This document shows, in pieces, positions 28,368 to 38,725 of a DNA stretch of 64,000 nucleotides (position 1 is the stretch's first letter; every line of letters starts with the position of its first letter). Where the stretch lies: positions 1,240,001 through 1,304,000 of the forward strand of contig OY751486.1 of NCBI GenBank assembly GCA_963565915.1, in the 5' to 3' direction. The stretch comes from Entoloma clypeatum. Its lineage: Eukaryota > Basidiomycota > Agaricomycetes > Agaricales > Entolomataceae. The translations under genes and the position numbers were made by a program. The notes beneath the pieces were generated by a model. The model was not told the DNA's origin and made no database searches. It was given only the letters and a program-made list of their open reading frames with translations.

Positions 28368-30057
28368 GGTTTTCAACATCATACTCCAATTCTTCTCCGA
28401 CTACCGTCGGAGGCGGAGGAGAGCGGACTTGGCGTCGGAAAGGGTCGTTGGGAACTAGTGAAAGTTTCACGACGTGGAATACTGGGTGAATGCGGGACAT
28501 GGAAGGGGGAAGGCGAAGTTCGTAGGCATGTGTTCCGACAGGTCGGACCACTGGGAAAGGGCCTACGTACCGATGTGCAAGTTTTTTTGTGGGTCGGGTG
28601 GTTTTGAGGTCCGATGAGTCTAAAAAGACCTTGTCCCCCGGGCGGAATGTCGGAGTGGTGCTCCGATGCTGGTTGTAGTATCGCGCCATGTCGTCTTTTG
28701 CAACTTGGCATCGGAAAGGGTCGTCGGGAACTAGTGAAAGTTTGACGACATGGAATACTGGGTGAACGCGGGACATGGAAGGGGAAAGGCGAAGTTCATA
28801 GGCATGTGTTCCGACAGGTCGGACCACTGGGAAAGGGCCTATGTATCGATGTGCAAGTTTTTTTGTGGGTCAGGTGATTTTGAGGTCTGATGAGTCTAAA
28901 AAGACCTTGTCCCCCAGGCGGAATGTCGGAGTGGTGCTCCGATGCTGGTTGTAGTATCGCGCCATGTCGTCTTTTGCCTTTGTCAGTGCTGCACGAGCCT
29001 CCTCTAGAGCGGACTTCATCCGCTGGCTGAAATCCGCTACCGCCTCGATTTCCGTCCGCTTCTCGCGAGGTTCGAATCCCATGTGCGGATGGCGGCCGGT
29101 GTCAATGTAGAACGGAGTTTGACGTGTCGATGCGTGAACATGGTTGTTGTATGCAAATTCAGCCATTGGAAGCCATTCGTCCCAATCGTCTTGACGTTCA
29201 TTGACGAATAGGCGAAGATATTGTTCCAATCCTTGATTGACCCGCTCCGTCTGTCCGTCCGACTGCGGATGGTAGGCTGTCGAGGCAGCAACCTTAATGT
29301 TAAGCAGCCTGTATAGTTCACGCGTGAACTTGGCGACAAACTGTGGTCCTCGGTCGGAGACAATGGCCTCCGGTAGTCCGTGGAGTTTCCAGACATTTTG
29401 AACATAGGAGCGTGCAGTCCCGAGTGCGGAGATGTCGGAGTGCGTCGGGATGAAGTGTCCCCGCTTCCCTACTGAGTCCACTACGACCATGATAGCGTCG
29501 TAGCCGTGGGCTTCTGGTAGTTCAGTAATGAAGTCAACACTGGTTACTTGCCACCGCTCCGTGGGGACCGGTAGTGGATTGAGCTCTCCGGAGGGCGGAG
29601 TGCGTCGGACCTTGGTGCGGAGGCATGAGTCGCATGTCTTGCAATATTGACCTATTAAACGAGACATGTGTGGCCACCAGTAATTGCGCGACACCAGTTC
29701 CAAGGTTTTCCACCGTCCCGGATGTCCGGCCACCGGAGTGTCGTGGTGTTGTGTGAGGATCCGATGATGCAGTTGGGGATTGTTAGGAACATAGATACGA
29801 TCCCTGAAGTAGAGCAAACCTTCCGCTTGCCTCCACTCCGCACTACGGACGGATCCCGCTCCGACGGTCGGAAGGGATTTGATGACCTCCGCCACACTAT
29901 CCTCCAGTAACCCCTCTCGGATTCCCTGTTGGACCTGGCGGAGGACGTCGTGTTCTTCCCCTTGAACAGTTACCCCACACATTGCTCGCACTGCAAACAA
30001 TTCTGGTTGAAGAAGGATGATGTTTTCATTGTCCCGTGATCCGTCTCCATGGTCCAC
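28368..30057 (-). pseudogene. Gypsy-A copy 2 integrase with internal 276-bp tandem duplication
   Basis: Minus-strand integrase: HHCC (HHDTPVAGHPGRW, CKTCDSC), intact D,D,E (VDFITELPEAHGYD, SDRGPQFVAKF, SDGQTERVNQ) and a GPF module, running up to the chromodomain start that is cut by Gypsy-C at 28363. A 276-bp direct tandem duplication (28427-28702 and 28703-28978), an exact multiple of three, repeats 92 codons covering the linker and the GPF module. The frame also continues upstream of 30057 into RNase H, where copy 1 has TGA. Confidence 0.9.
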
Positions 30058-31247
30058 TCATCGGGACAAAGCGTCGGACTTGCCCATTGACTTGCCAGGT
30101 CGATGGTGCATTTTGAAATCGAAACGAGCGAGATATAAGGACCATCTAGCTTGTTGTCGATTTAGTTTTTGAGCTGTCATGAAATACTCAAGATTTTTGT
30201 GGTCCGTCCAAATCTCCACTGTCTTCTCCGCTCCTTCGAGCACTCCTCCAATGCACAGATCACCGCCAACATCTCCTTGTTGTAGATCTCGTAGTTGCAT
30301 TCCACCAGACTAAGGCTTTTGGAATAGAATGCGAAAGGATGCCACTTACCGTCCTCTGTTGGTTGGGACAGTACTGCTCCGGTTGCAAAGTCCGAGCTAT
30401 CTGCTTCTATCCGCCACTCCTTTCCATGATCAGCTAAGACCAGGATTGGAGCGGATGTAATCCTCCGCTTCAACTCCGCAAATGCGGACACTTCTCCCTC
30501 CCTCCAAGACCAGAGGTGCCCTTTCTTCGTGAGCTCGAAAAGAGGGCGCGCGATGTCCAAAAACCCTTCAATAAAATGGCGATAGAAGTTGGTGAATCCC
30601 AGAAAGGACTGTACTTCTCAGACGTTTGTCGGAGCAGGCCACTCCGCGACCCCCGCTACCTTCACTGGATCCATCTCTACATGTCCTTGTTCAATAATAA
30701 GGCCTAGGTATTCAATGCACATTTGTTCAAACTCACATTTCTCTGGTTTTAGATAGAGTTTGTGTTCGTGAAGTCGTTCCAGTATGATCCGTGTGACTCT
30801 CCGATGCTCCGCAAGGGTCTCTGTGAAGATGAGTATGTTGTTGAGGTAAACACAGACTACACCTTCAGTGATAAGGTCCTGAAAGATCTCGTTCATCATA
30901 GTCTGGAATGTGGATGGACTATTAGTGAGGCCGAAGAACATCACCAATGGTTCATAGAGTCCGTGATTGGTCCGAAAAGCGGCCTTCCACTCATCTCTGG
31001 GTTTTATCTGCACATTGTTGTAGCCCCAGCAGATGTCGAGCTTGGTGAAGTATTGAGCGCGTTGAAGTTTATTGATCAGTTCGGATATGAGCGGAAGCGG
31101 ATACTTGTTTTTGATAGTTTTGGAATTGAGTGACCGGTAGTCTTGTACAAGACGAAGGGAGCCATCCTTCTTCTTGATGTAGAATACCGGAGATGCCATC
31201 AGAGACTTGGAAGGGCGGATCTGACCAGTTGCAAGGTTTTCCTCCAA
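30058..31247 (-). pseudogene. Gypsy-A copy 2 reverse transcriptase and RNase H
   Basis: Homologous to 740-1930 of copy 1 but broken by frameshifts near 30240 and 30560-30620. The palm motif reads VYLNNILIF: both catalytic Asp codons are Asn (plus coordinates 30837-30842), which by itself abolishes polymerase activity. RNase H motifs (EADSSDFATGAVLSQ) are still readable. Confidence 0.9.
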
Positions 31248-33072
31248 AAACGCGTCGAGTTCCTTCTGTTTGTTCGGAGCGGATACACCTTACACCCCAC
31301 CGGAGAGGCGTCCGGAACAAGTTCAATGGCGTGGTCCCAAGTCCGCTCTTCCGGTAAGGTGTCGAAAGAGGTCTTTGAGAATATGTCTTCGAAGTCAAAC
31401 AAGTGGTCTAGTACAGAGTTGCGGAAAGATTTAGGTTTTTGGTTACTGAGGAAGGCCTCCGATAGACGTTGCGAGATATTGGATGAAGCGCGAATGAACT
31501 CCGCCTCCGCGGGTACTGTTCCGACAAAAAGGCGGTCTCCCTCCTCAAACTCATCCTCTTCCTCATTGTCTTCCGCTAACTCCTCCGCTTCTTCTCCTTC
31601 TGTGACATCCTCCACCCATGGGCCGCGTGGAGCCTCCTCCTCTGGACCGGACGTCGGAGTGGAACCCACCCGACAGGCTCGGATGCGGACTTGTTCAAAC
31701 TTCCGCTCCTTCCGCTCTTGGGCTGCCTCTTGGTGGCATGTCCAGCATCGTGCAGGACACCGGCTCATCTTCACTTCCCCTGATGTCCAATCTACCTCGG
31801 GGTTGTGTTCTTTGAGCCAAGTGAAGCCTAGCACAATTTCTTGTTTTCCCAAACTTGTGACTGCAAGCTGGGTCCGTTCCGAGTGATCTCAATAGCGGAG
31901 CACTACATCCAACACCTCCGTTATTGCTCCGGCCTCGTTTGGAGTTCCGTCGATGTTGTATACCGGAATTGCGTGTTGCGGAATGGAGTTGGCTTCCGCT
32001 GCGTCCTTGACCACAAGTTGTTCCATAACAAACTCGTCCTGCTCCTCCGTTGTCATGAAGCGAACGTCGAAGCGAAGGGGGCATTCACGACTAAAGTGAC
32101 CCGTTTTGTTATGTCTGAAGCATGCATTGGCATTCTTGCCTTTGACGCGTGAAGTATCAATGTCCATTGCATTGGGGTCCCTTGTCGGCGGAGCGGATGT
32201 GGATGCGAGCGGAGCTGTACACAGAGTGAATGGAATGTAGAGCCGAGGGAATACTGAGGTGCCAGGTACTCTTGGTCTGACAACGTTGCGGAAGGCGGAG
32301 ATGTGGGTCGGAGCAGTGGCTTTGAAGGCTTTGTTGGCAATCCTATTGTCGTCATTGACTCGTGCTGCAGAGTACCACTCATCGGGGTTATCATCCGCAG
32401 GTCGTCCGTGGGTCAGGGTGGCAATCTCGTTCTGAATGTCGGAACGGAGACCATGGCGGAATTTGAGTACGATGTGGTATCCTCCTGATAGCCCGCTTTG
32501 TCAATGTAGTCTTTGAACTCGTCAATATAGGTCTCGACATCCCGTTGACCTTGATAATAGGATTCTCCTTCGAGGATCAGTCTCGCGTCCTGTTCCTCAT
32601 TCTTCAGAGTGAACTCCGCTGTAAAGACTGCACGGAAGTCCACCCAAGTCCGATAAGGCGGAGCACCGGTCCTCCGCTCCTGTCGGATAATGTGATCTGC
32701 AAAGCGTGCTGCACGTCCACTCTTCATGAAAGATAAGGCCCAATGAATTTTAGCGTGGTCGTCTGCGACCTGTTCCGGAGCCAGCCCCATAAACAATTCA
32801 CAGGAGTTTAGAAAGGTCCAGCCATTTGCGCGCGATCCATCGAAGTCCGACAGATTGGCAGGTTTTGCTCGACGCAGACCCGGATTGGCCGGAGCGAGCG
32901 GAGCGGGTATAATAGCGGGTGCAGGAGCAGGTGGGATAGGTGGCGGAGCTGGGGCAGGAATTGTGTTGAAGGCAAGGAGGAGTTGGTCAAGTTGAGTCGA
33001 GATATCAGTGAGAGTTTGACGTTGTTCCTGGAACTCGTGCTCGAGCTGTTCAAGGCGATTGGGGTCGTCCAT
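31248..33072 (-). pseudogene. Gypsy-A copy 2 Gag and protease region
   Basis: The Gag start is ATG 33072-33070 (MDDPNRLEQLEHEFQEQ), with a Pro/Ala-rich segment and a core GWTFLNSCELFMGLAPEQV. After a frameshift near 32420 come a degenerate knuckle CFRHNKTGHFSREC (His in place of the second Cys), the protease region and an acidic linker. An in-frame TGA near 31889-31891 occupies the CGG codon seen in copy 1 at about 76-78. It then continues into RT with more frame changes near 31290. Confidence 0.85.
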
Positions 33073-33221
33073 TACTATGCGCGGAGCAGAATCACCAGTT
33101 ACGGAGAGGTAATTAGAAGAACTGGAAGGGGTGTGAGATGTATCGGAGTCAGATGCGGACGAAGCTGCTCTGAAGCGCGGAATCGTGACAATGATGCAAT
33201 TGGACCCGGTCCAATTAGAAG

Positions 33222-33231
33222 AGAACTTTCT
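33222..33231 (-). other. Gypsy-A self-primer binding site
   Basis: On the minus strand AGAAAGTTCT lies 2 nt after the 5' LTR. It is the exact reverse complement of AGAACTTTCT inside the LTR (plus coordinates 33352-33361). The LTR block is preceded by an AT-rich TATTTAT element about 30 nt upstream. Confidence 0.6.
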
Positions 33232-33233
33232 AC

Positions 33234-33666
33234 TGTTAGGGCGACCTTACGATCCAAGACTCAAACTCAGATACTTGCAAGGGAGATCCGAAGTTTAGAT
33301 TGAGCAGTCTGATAAGTAATACAACACACACCTTGCAAGGGAGATCCGAAGAGAAAGTTCTAAGGATTCCCCTGCAAGCTAGCGAGATAAATAGTAAAAT
33401 GAGATATGAAATAAGAGATAAAACAAGACGCATGAATGATGAGCAATGATCGGGAGTAGCGATGAAGGATGAATGGAAACAAGATGAATGATAGTACCTG
33501 CGATCTGACGTGCGGAGTAGCGGATGGGGGCGGAGTTGTCGGATGCGGAGAGGCGGATAAGATGTCGGAGACAGCGGATACGATCAGAGGACGTCAGAGA
33601 TGGTGGAATAGAAAGGAAAGAAAGAAAGGAAAGGAAAAGTGAAAAGTGAAAGTGGTTGCCCTTACA
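33234..33666 (-). repeat. Gypsy-A copy 2 5' LTR
   Basis: A 433-bp LTR in minus orientation, homologous to 3923-4366. The outer end abuts the CCAAC target duplication at 33667-33671. Confidence 0.95.
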
Positions 33667-33811
33667 CCAACCCCCTGAGGTATAGGTGATTAATATGGCT
33701 AACAAAGCGGTCAGGGACAGAGGAGTGAGGAGGAGCACATACCTCTTCTTGAGATACTGGCCTCCCCAGCCAATGTGTTACATGTCGGTTGATTATAGAG
33801 TATGTATATGT

Positions 33812-34100
33812 CACTGGATGCAGTCAATGCTATTTAGTGCTGAACTATTCAAAAGGTATTCAAAAAATATTCCTATTTTTATTATGATTTTTTTTACATC
33901 TTTTCATTCCAAAAGATCTTGCAAGTATTCAATACAAATATCACTACAAGAGACAACAATACCTGGAGGTGACATTTGTATTCAATATTTCCAAGATTCT
34001 TTTGCAAAAAAGATGTAAAGAAATTCATGATAAAAATTGGAATATTTTTTAAATACTTTTTGAATAGTTTAGCACCAAGTATCATTCACTGCATCCAGTG
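33812..34100. mobile_element. CACTG-ended MITE with 3-bp target duplication
   Basis: A 289-bp AT-rich element with long terminal inverted repeats: CACTGGATGCAGT at the left and ACTGCATCCAGTG at the right, the similarity extending over about 110 bp of each arm. It is flanked by TGT on both sides (33809-33811 and 34101-34103), and the right foldback arm shows the unoccupied site. CACT(A/G) ends with a 3-bp duplication suggest the CACTA/EnSpm superfamily. It has no coding capacity. Confidence 0.85.
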
Positions 34101-34103
34101 TGT

Positions 34104-34905
34104 GTGGGGGAAGGTACATAGGCACCCCAGCATGGGTAAAACAAGGGAAAAAGAATGAAGATGTATGTACTTACCTTGGGTGCAGATCATCATCTTGACC
34201 CCTCAATATGGTCAGGGCACCTATTTAGGCCTATTCTATAGTATAAATAGGTCTCCAAGCGTTGGTAGTACAAGGTATGCAATGGCTCAATTAGGTAGAA
34301 AAGTGTATAGAATGAGATGCACATCAAAAATACATATTCCTCAGCTAGCATTAGTATCTTATGATAGATAAATATATAGAGGGCTACAGAGGGTGTCATG
34401 GATGTATATATACACACTGAAAAAGACCCCAAATGAATCCAAGCAGTGTGGAAGGCAGAGAATACTGTTTTGTCTGAATTGCACTTCAGGATGGTATGTT
34501 TATAATAAGTCTTGTTCTCTAGTTGTGTTTTCGGTACTGAATCATGTCTCCCACCTTCCACACTGCTTGGATTCCTTTGGGGTCTTTTTCAGTGTGTATA
34601 TATACATCCATGACACCCTCTGTAGCCCTCTATATATTTATCTATCATAAGATACTAATGCTAGCTGAGGAATATGTATTTTTGATGTACATCTCATTCT
34701 ATACACTTTTCTACCTAATCTAGCCATTGCACACCTTGTACTACCAACACTTGGAGACCTATTTATACTATAGAATAGGCCTAAATAGGTGCCCTGACCA
34801 TATTGAGGGGTCAAGACGATGATCTGCACCCAAGGTAAGTACATACATCTTCACTCTTTTCACCTTGTTCTACCCATGCTGGCGTGCCCATGTACCTTCC
34901 CCCAC
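34104..34905. repeat. Inner hairpin of the foldback unit
   Basis: Arms of about 350 bp (34104-34455 and 34553-34905) around a ~97-bp centre. The two arms translate, on opposite strands, into nearly the same ~68-residue peptide. This is a consequence of the palindrome and not evidence for genes. AAAAAGACCCCAAA and its complement mark the innermost ends. Confidence 0.85.
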
Positions 34906-35468
34906 ACATATATATACTCTATAACCAACCTACATGTAACATCTTGGCTGGGGAGGCCAGTATCTCAAGAAGAGGTATGTGCTCCTCCTCACTCCTCCAT
35001 CCCTGACCGCTTTTTTAGCCGTATTAATCACCTATACCTCAGGGGATTGGTTGGATATTGGTAATAGTATATTATACTATGTATAAGAGTAGGTATCTAT
35101 GTATCTAGATGACAGTATAAAGGACATGTTGGGAACTCCGACATGGGCCAGAGGGATGGAAATAAAGGTGACCGCAACTATGCAAAAAAGTGGAGGGAAT
35201 TCGGAAATCAAGATGGCCAAAAATGCCAATATTGATAACAGGGATGTAGGAGCGTCCCGGGCCTGATGGGTTGGCAACACCGCTGTGGTCGGCATCTGGT
35301 TACCATCGGGATGGATTTCAATACTCGACCCGTTGCAGTTGCAAGTCTGATGCCCGAAGATAGCGAGTATTTTTATTCTACATTCATATTCATGTATGGG
35401 GCTTTTTAAATAGCGAAAGGCCACAATCTTTTGTCCAATATGATCTACATTCATAATGGTTGCTATCT

Positions 35469-36200
35469 ATGGCCCCATCGCAGCTCAGTTTGCTATCGCA
35501 CAACTGAGGTTATATAAGATAGTTTTCGTGGTTCTAATTCCACACCAAGCATACATCCAACAGTGCCATATATCAAGATATACTATGATGCCTTTTTAAC
35601 ATCTTTAGCACTTCAAATCCGCTGAACATGAATTTTGGAAATCAAGCTGGCCAAAACTGGCAATTTCGCCAGCAGGGATGCGAGTGCCCCCCAGCCCCGA
35701 CGGGGTGGAAACACTGCCGCTGTCGGGGTTGGGTTACGATCGGGATTCATCGAACCAAACCCATACCTGCCGGATGATAAATCAGCATGCACCCAAAAGG
35801 CAGGGCAATGGAGTGAACACCCTTATGGGCGCAATGAACCCGAACAAAATGCATGGAGAGCCTCTTTGGGTGATCCTCAATCAAGCTCTCTTGTCCCTCA
35901 TCATGTCATATAGATAATACTATGGCACTTGTCACTGGATAACCACACAAGAGTTCCAAGAAGGGCATGATGACTTCGGGAAGTGTTCAGGACTCTGAAA
36001 CAGGTCTGACGGGGGAAAATATAGGCGACCGGACCTATCAAAAAACACATCGGGCCGTCGGAAATCAAGATGGCCAAAAATGGTAATAGTGATAGCGGCA
36101 TGAGGGCATGCCCCGGGCCCGACGGGGGGGCAACTTCACCGCCGTCGGAGCCTGCTTGCAATCGGTGTAGATACACCCAGGTCTTATCTTGAGCACCCTG
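35469..36200. repeat. Further copies of the foldback outer motif
   Basis: The outer block of the foldback arm (core GGAAATCAAGATGGCC, then GGGCCCGACGGGG, GGCAACACCGC and a C/GTCGG-rich part) recurs as diverged direct copies at about 35636-35770 and 35985-36180, in the same orientation as the right-arm copy at 35115-35360. The left arm has it inverted at about 17235-17460. No open frame with coding sense. Confidence 0.7.
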
Positions 36201-36208
36201 GACCAGCA

Positions 36209-36547
36209 TGTTACGGACTTACCGGTTTGTATGTTACGCACTTTTCCCTTGCATTGTACCTTCGTTATTTCTTTGACTCATCGGACCGCTTATTCATTTA
36301 CCTTTACTCTACCATTCTCCTTTAGTATACTTCGCTCCCGCGCTGACTCGCACTCCGCAGTAGGGATTACTCAGTCCGCAGTCATCTGACTCACTTCGCA
36401 CTGCCTTTCTGCAGTTACTGACTCATCCGCACTGCCTTCCGCAGCTACTGACTCACTCGCTACCGCTCGTAGCCAGTACTATATAAACCCCATGTACCAT
36501 AGCTACATTCTCTGCCCGAACCTTGGAACGGTTTGTTAAGCATAACA
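36209..36547 (+). repeat. Solo LTR of a diverged Gypsy-B subfamily
   Basis: A 339-bp block from TGTTACGGACTTACC to GTTAAGCATAACA, with a perfect CAGCA target duplication (36204-36208 and 36548-36552). It shares the 3' third (TGCCCGAACCTTGGAACGG) and the TGACTCA-type array with Gypsy-B but differs strongly in between. The TATATAAACCCCATGTAC core promoter is retained. Confidence 0.93.
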
Positions 36548-36651
36548 CAGCAGTGTTGTAGTTCCCAAAAGCAGGGGCAAAGGCATGCTGAGTGCTCCTT
36601 GTCAGAGATGAGAAACAATCTAGCACATGGTGGACTTTGGTTTCAGGATGG

Positions 36652-38724
36652 CTAAATGTCGTCAATCCAGATCAGGAAACAATCATTTACAGTCATTCTA
36701 TGTTCAAAACCAAATACCCCCGTGATATCTGGATCGAGCCTCTGGAATGAACCCAGGGCCACCATTTTCAATCTTTCCCAGTTTCCAGCCTGTCGAAAGG
36801 CATAAGCAGCCAGGCCCTCATATGAGGCAAGGCCAATTTGTGCCATAGCTTGATTCCGCCATTCCAGGTCCTGGTGTCGGTCGATCCGCTCATCAAGGGC
36901 TTGACACTTTTTTGCCAATGTAAGCTCTTGATCTGGAGTGACATTGGTTCGTAGCTTTTGAGCCTCGGAGTGTAGTACTAGTCTGCCTAGGATGTCAGAA
37001 GTGCGACTCCAGTTTGGGCCAAAGATGGGCATACTGTAATTGCTGAATCTCCAAGCCCTCAACAAGCCAAGATGTACAACCACATAGATGTGATGACTGG
37101 GCCTCCTCCACAATGAGTTCCAGCTGTGTTTCGGCACATGTTGGTGCTATGAACACCTGGCTGTTAGTATACAGTGGGCATAGCTAAATGGATTCATCAC
37201 CATTTTCCAGCTGAGTATTGAAAATGTCCATGGCCCCTATGTCAGATGTTCAGTTGGCCTGTGCCTCCGACATTTGTTTCTCCCACTTTTTCAGAGACTG
37301 GGGATCAATATTCTCTGACAGTTCTTCCAGATATCTTGCACTCTGCTCTGCACCAAGTATGGCTTTCCGATATTTTTTGGAAATTGTCGGAACTGTCAGA
37401 AAGAGGGTGATTGAGTAGAGGAGCAATATTGGATGGCACTTGCATACCTATGTTTATGGTCTTTTTCCAGTTTGAATCAAGGATGTGGTGATCAAGGAGT
37501 TCTGTTCGAGCTGCAAGAGTGGCAGTCTGTGTACTGGGGGATACTTGATTGAGCACAGCCCAAAGGGTCTCCAGAATCTCGCCATCAATGACTCCAGCAC
37601 CAGGGATAAATTGAGGTGAGAATTGGGGGAAACATCAGGGGATATGGCCGGAAATGTGGAAGGCGCCAATGCCATAGTAAATTGTTCCTTCCAAGGGGTT
37701 AGGGAGGAACATCTTTCCCTCTCTTACCCTTCTCAACAGATAGACGCAATACTGGCAGATGACATCATAATACAGTATCAGTCTGTCAATGTTCCCGATG
37801 TTGCTATTAGTAATTCCATGGCACAAGGAGTAATTCATGTTCTTTTGTCTGTTTTCACCACACAAACACATTACAGAATGAATAGGAGTGATTGATAGTT
37901 GATGAATACCTTTCTCCAAGTTGAAAATTAACAACGCCAGTCGGGCAAAATGCACCATGCCGGGCGCATGCTATGGCACCAATCCCAGTGATGTCCTGGC
38001 CCTTGTGCTTGACAAACTTATCAGTGATAGCATGGTGCTCGTTACATGTTGATGGCTACAGATGTTGAATCACAGGACAGAAGTGAGCAAAAAGACCATT
38101 ACCTCCTTGTATTCCTTTGCAGAAGCAAGATGGCATTGATATTTGGTTTCGCTGACCATGTAGAGATGGCTGTCAGTTAGACATTTCTCGGGAACAGCGT
38201 TGTTTCTCCTCTGGTGGGACGCAGTGAAATTTCCATCCATGACAAAGCTTCGGGTGTAGGCAAAGGCATCTGGATCAGATTGCCCGGAGCCCTCCTGATA
38301 GATGACCCCACTCCATTTCCACTCCTTGAGGTTCCTCCATTGTCGGAGGATTCTATAGAGTTCTTGATATCGGTTCTAAAGCTGGACAATGAGTAAGGGG
38401 CGCAAATTAATGGCAGGGGTACGTACAGGAACAGCATGGGGAAACATTGCTGAGGTCAAACGACGGAGCTTCATGTAAAGGTGATATACAGATGTATGAC
38501 ATTCGAGGTTCTCCAAATGACAACCATCCAATAGATCAAATGTAAAGGCAGATTCGATCCTCTGATAACTGAGAGGGTACAGCCCGAGCTGTAATAGCTG
38601 AAACTCTTGACCACCCTCTTGACATCCACAATGTTTTACCCAGTACTTGTGGTCCCATTGATGTGACTGATTGTGAATGGGATACAGTCCAATGGCCTGT
38701 CCCGAGTTCCAGAAGGTGATTCAT
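36652..38724 (-). pseudogene. KDZ-type (CxC-associated) transposase pseudogene
   Basis: Spliced minus-strand pieces: 38724-38427 (KHCGCQEGGQEFQLLQLGLY, FDLLDGCHLENLECHT), 38375-38103 (LKEWKWSGVIYQEGSG, SFVMDGNFTASHQRRNN), 38055-37910 (PSTCNEHHAI, GIGAIACARHGAFCPTGVV), 37848-37448 (NMNYSLCHGI, YDVICQYCVYLLRR, VIDGEILETLWAVLN, LDHHILDSNWKK) and 37392-36652. These are the hallmark blocks of Kyakuja-Dileera-Zisupton transposases of Agaricomycetes: D in the MDGNF block, the C/H cluster, YD-x2-CQY, and DGE with LDS/NW. Introns are 47-61 nt with GT-AG ends. It is broken by a stop after GHIP (near 37640), more stops and a frameshift in the last exon. The N-terminus ends at the Tc1 insertion site. Confidence 0.85.
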
Positions 38725-38725
38725 A

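Larger units (their letters stand above)
18021..33666 (-). mobile_element. Gypsy-A copy 2, minus strand, host of two nested elements
   Basis: Bounded by a perfect 5-bp target duplication CCAAC (18016-18020 and 33667-33671) inside the foldback unit. The right arm of that unit shows the empty site. In minus orientation the order is 5' LTR (33234-33666), gag, protease, RT, RNase H, integrase, chromodomain and a rearranged 3' LTR (18021-18378). Gypsy-B (18483-25057) and Gypsy-C (25092-28362) sit in the chromodomain region. The copy is dead: multiple frameshifts and stops, an RT active site changed from DD to NN, and a 276-bp tandem duplication. Confidence 0.93.
17112..35468. repeat. Large inverted-repeat (foldback) unit, interrupted by nested retrotransposons
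   Basis: The left arm is 17112-18020 plus 33667-34455 and the right arm 34553-35468, with a short centre near 34456-34552. Matching landmarks include AGCAA(A/C)CATTATGAATG at the outer ends, the GGAAATCAAGATGGCC block, ATAGTATAATATACTATTACC, and CCTCAGGGG/CCCCTGAGG. The left arm carries an extra ~500 bp (about 17480-17975) and a CACTG MITE that are absent from the right arm. The left arm was split by Gypsy-A copy 2. No transposase was seen in the unit, so it is non-autonomous or an inverted duplication. Confidence 0.85.

Noticed and set aside
34165..34844. Two nearly identical ~68-residue ORFs on opposite strands
   Set aside because: They are the two arms of a palindrome. Identity follows from the inverted repeat, and there is no start context or homologue to support a gene.
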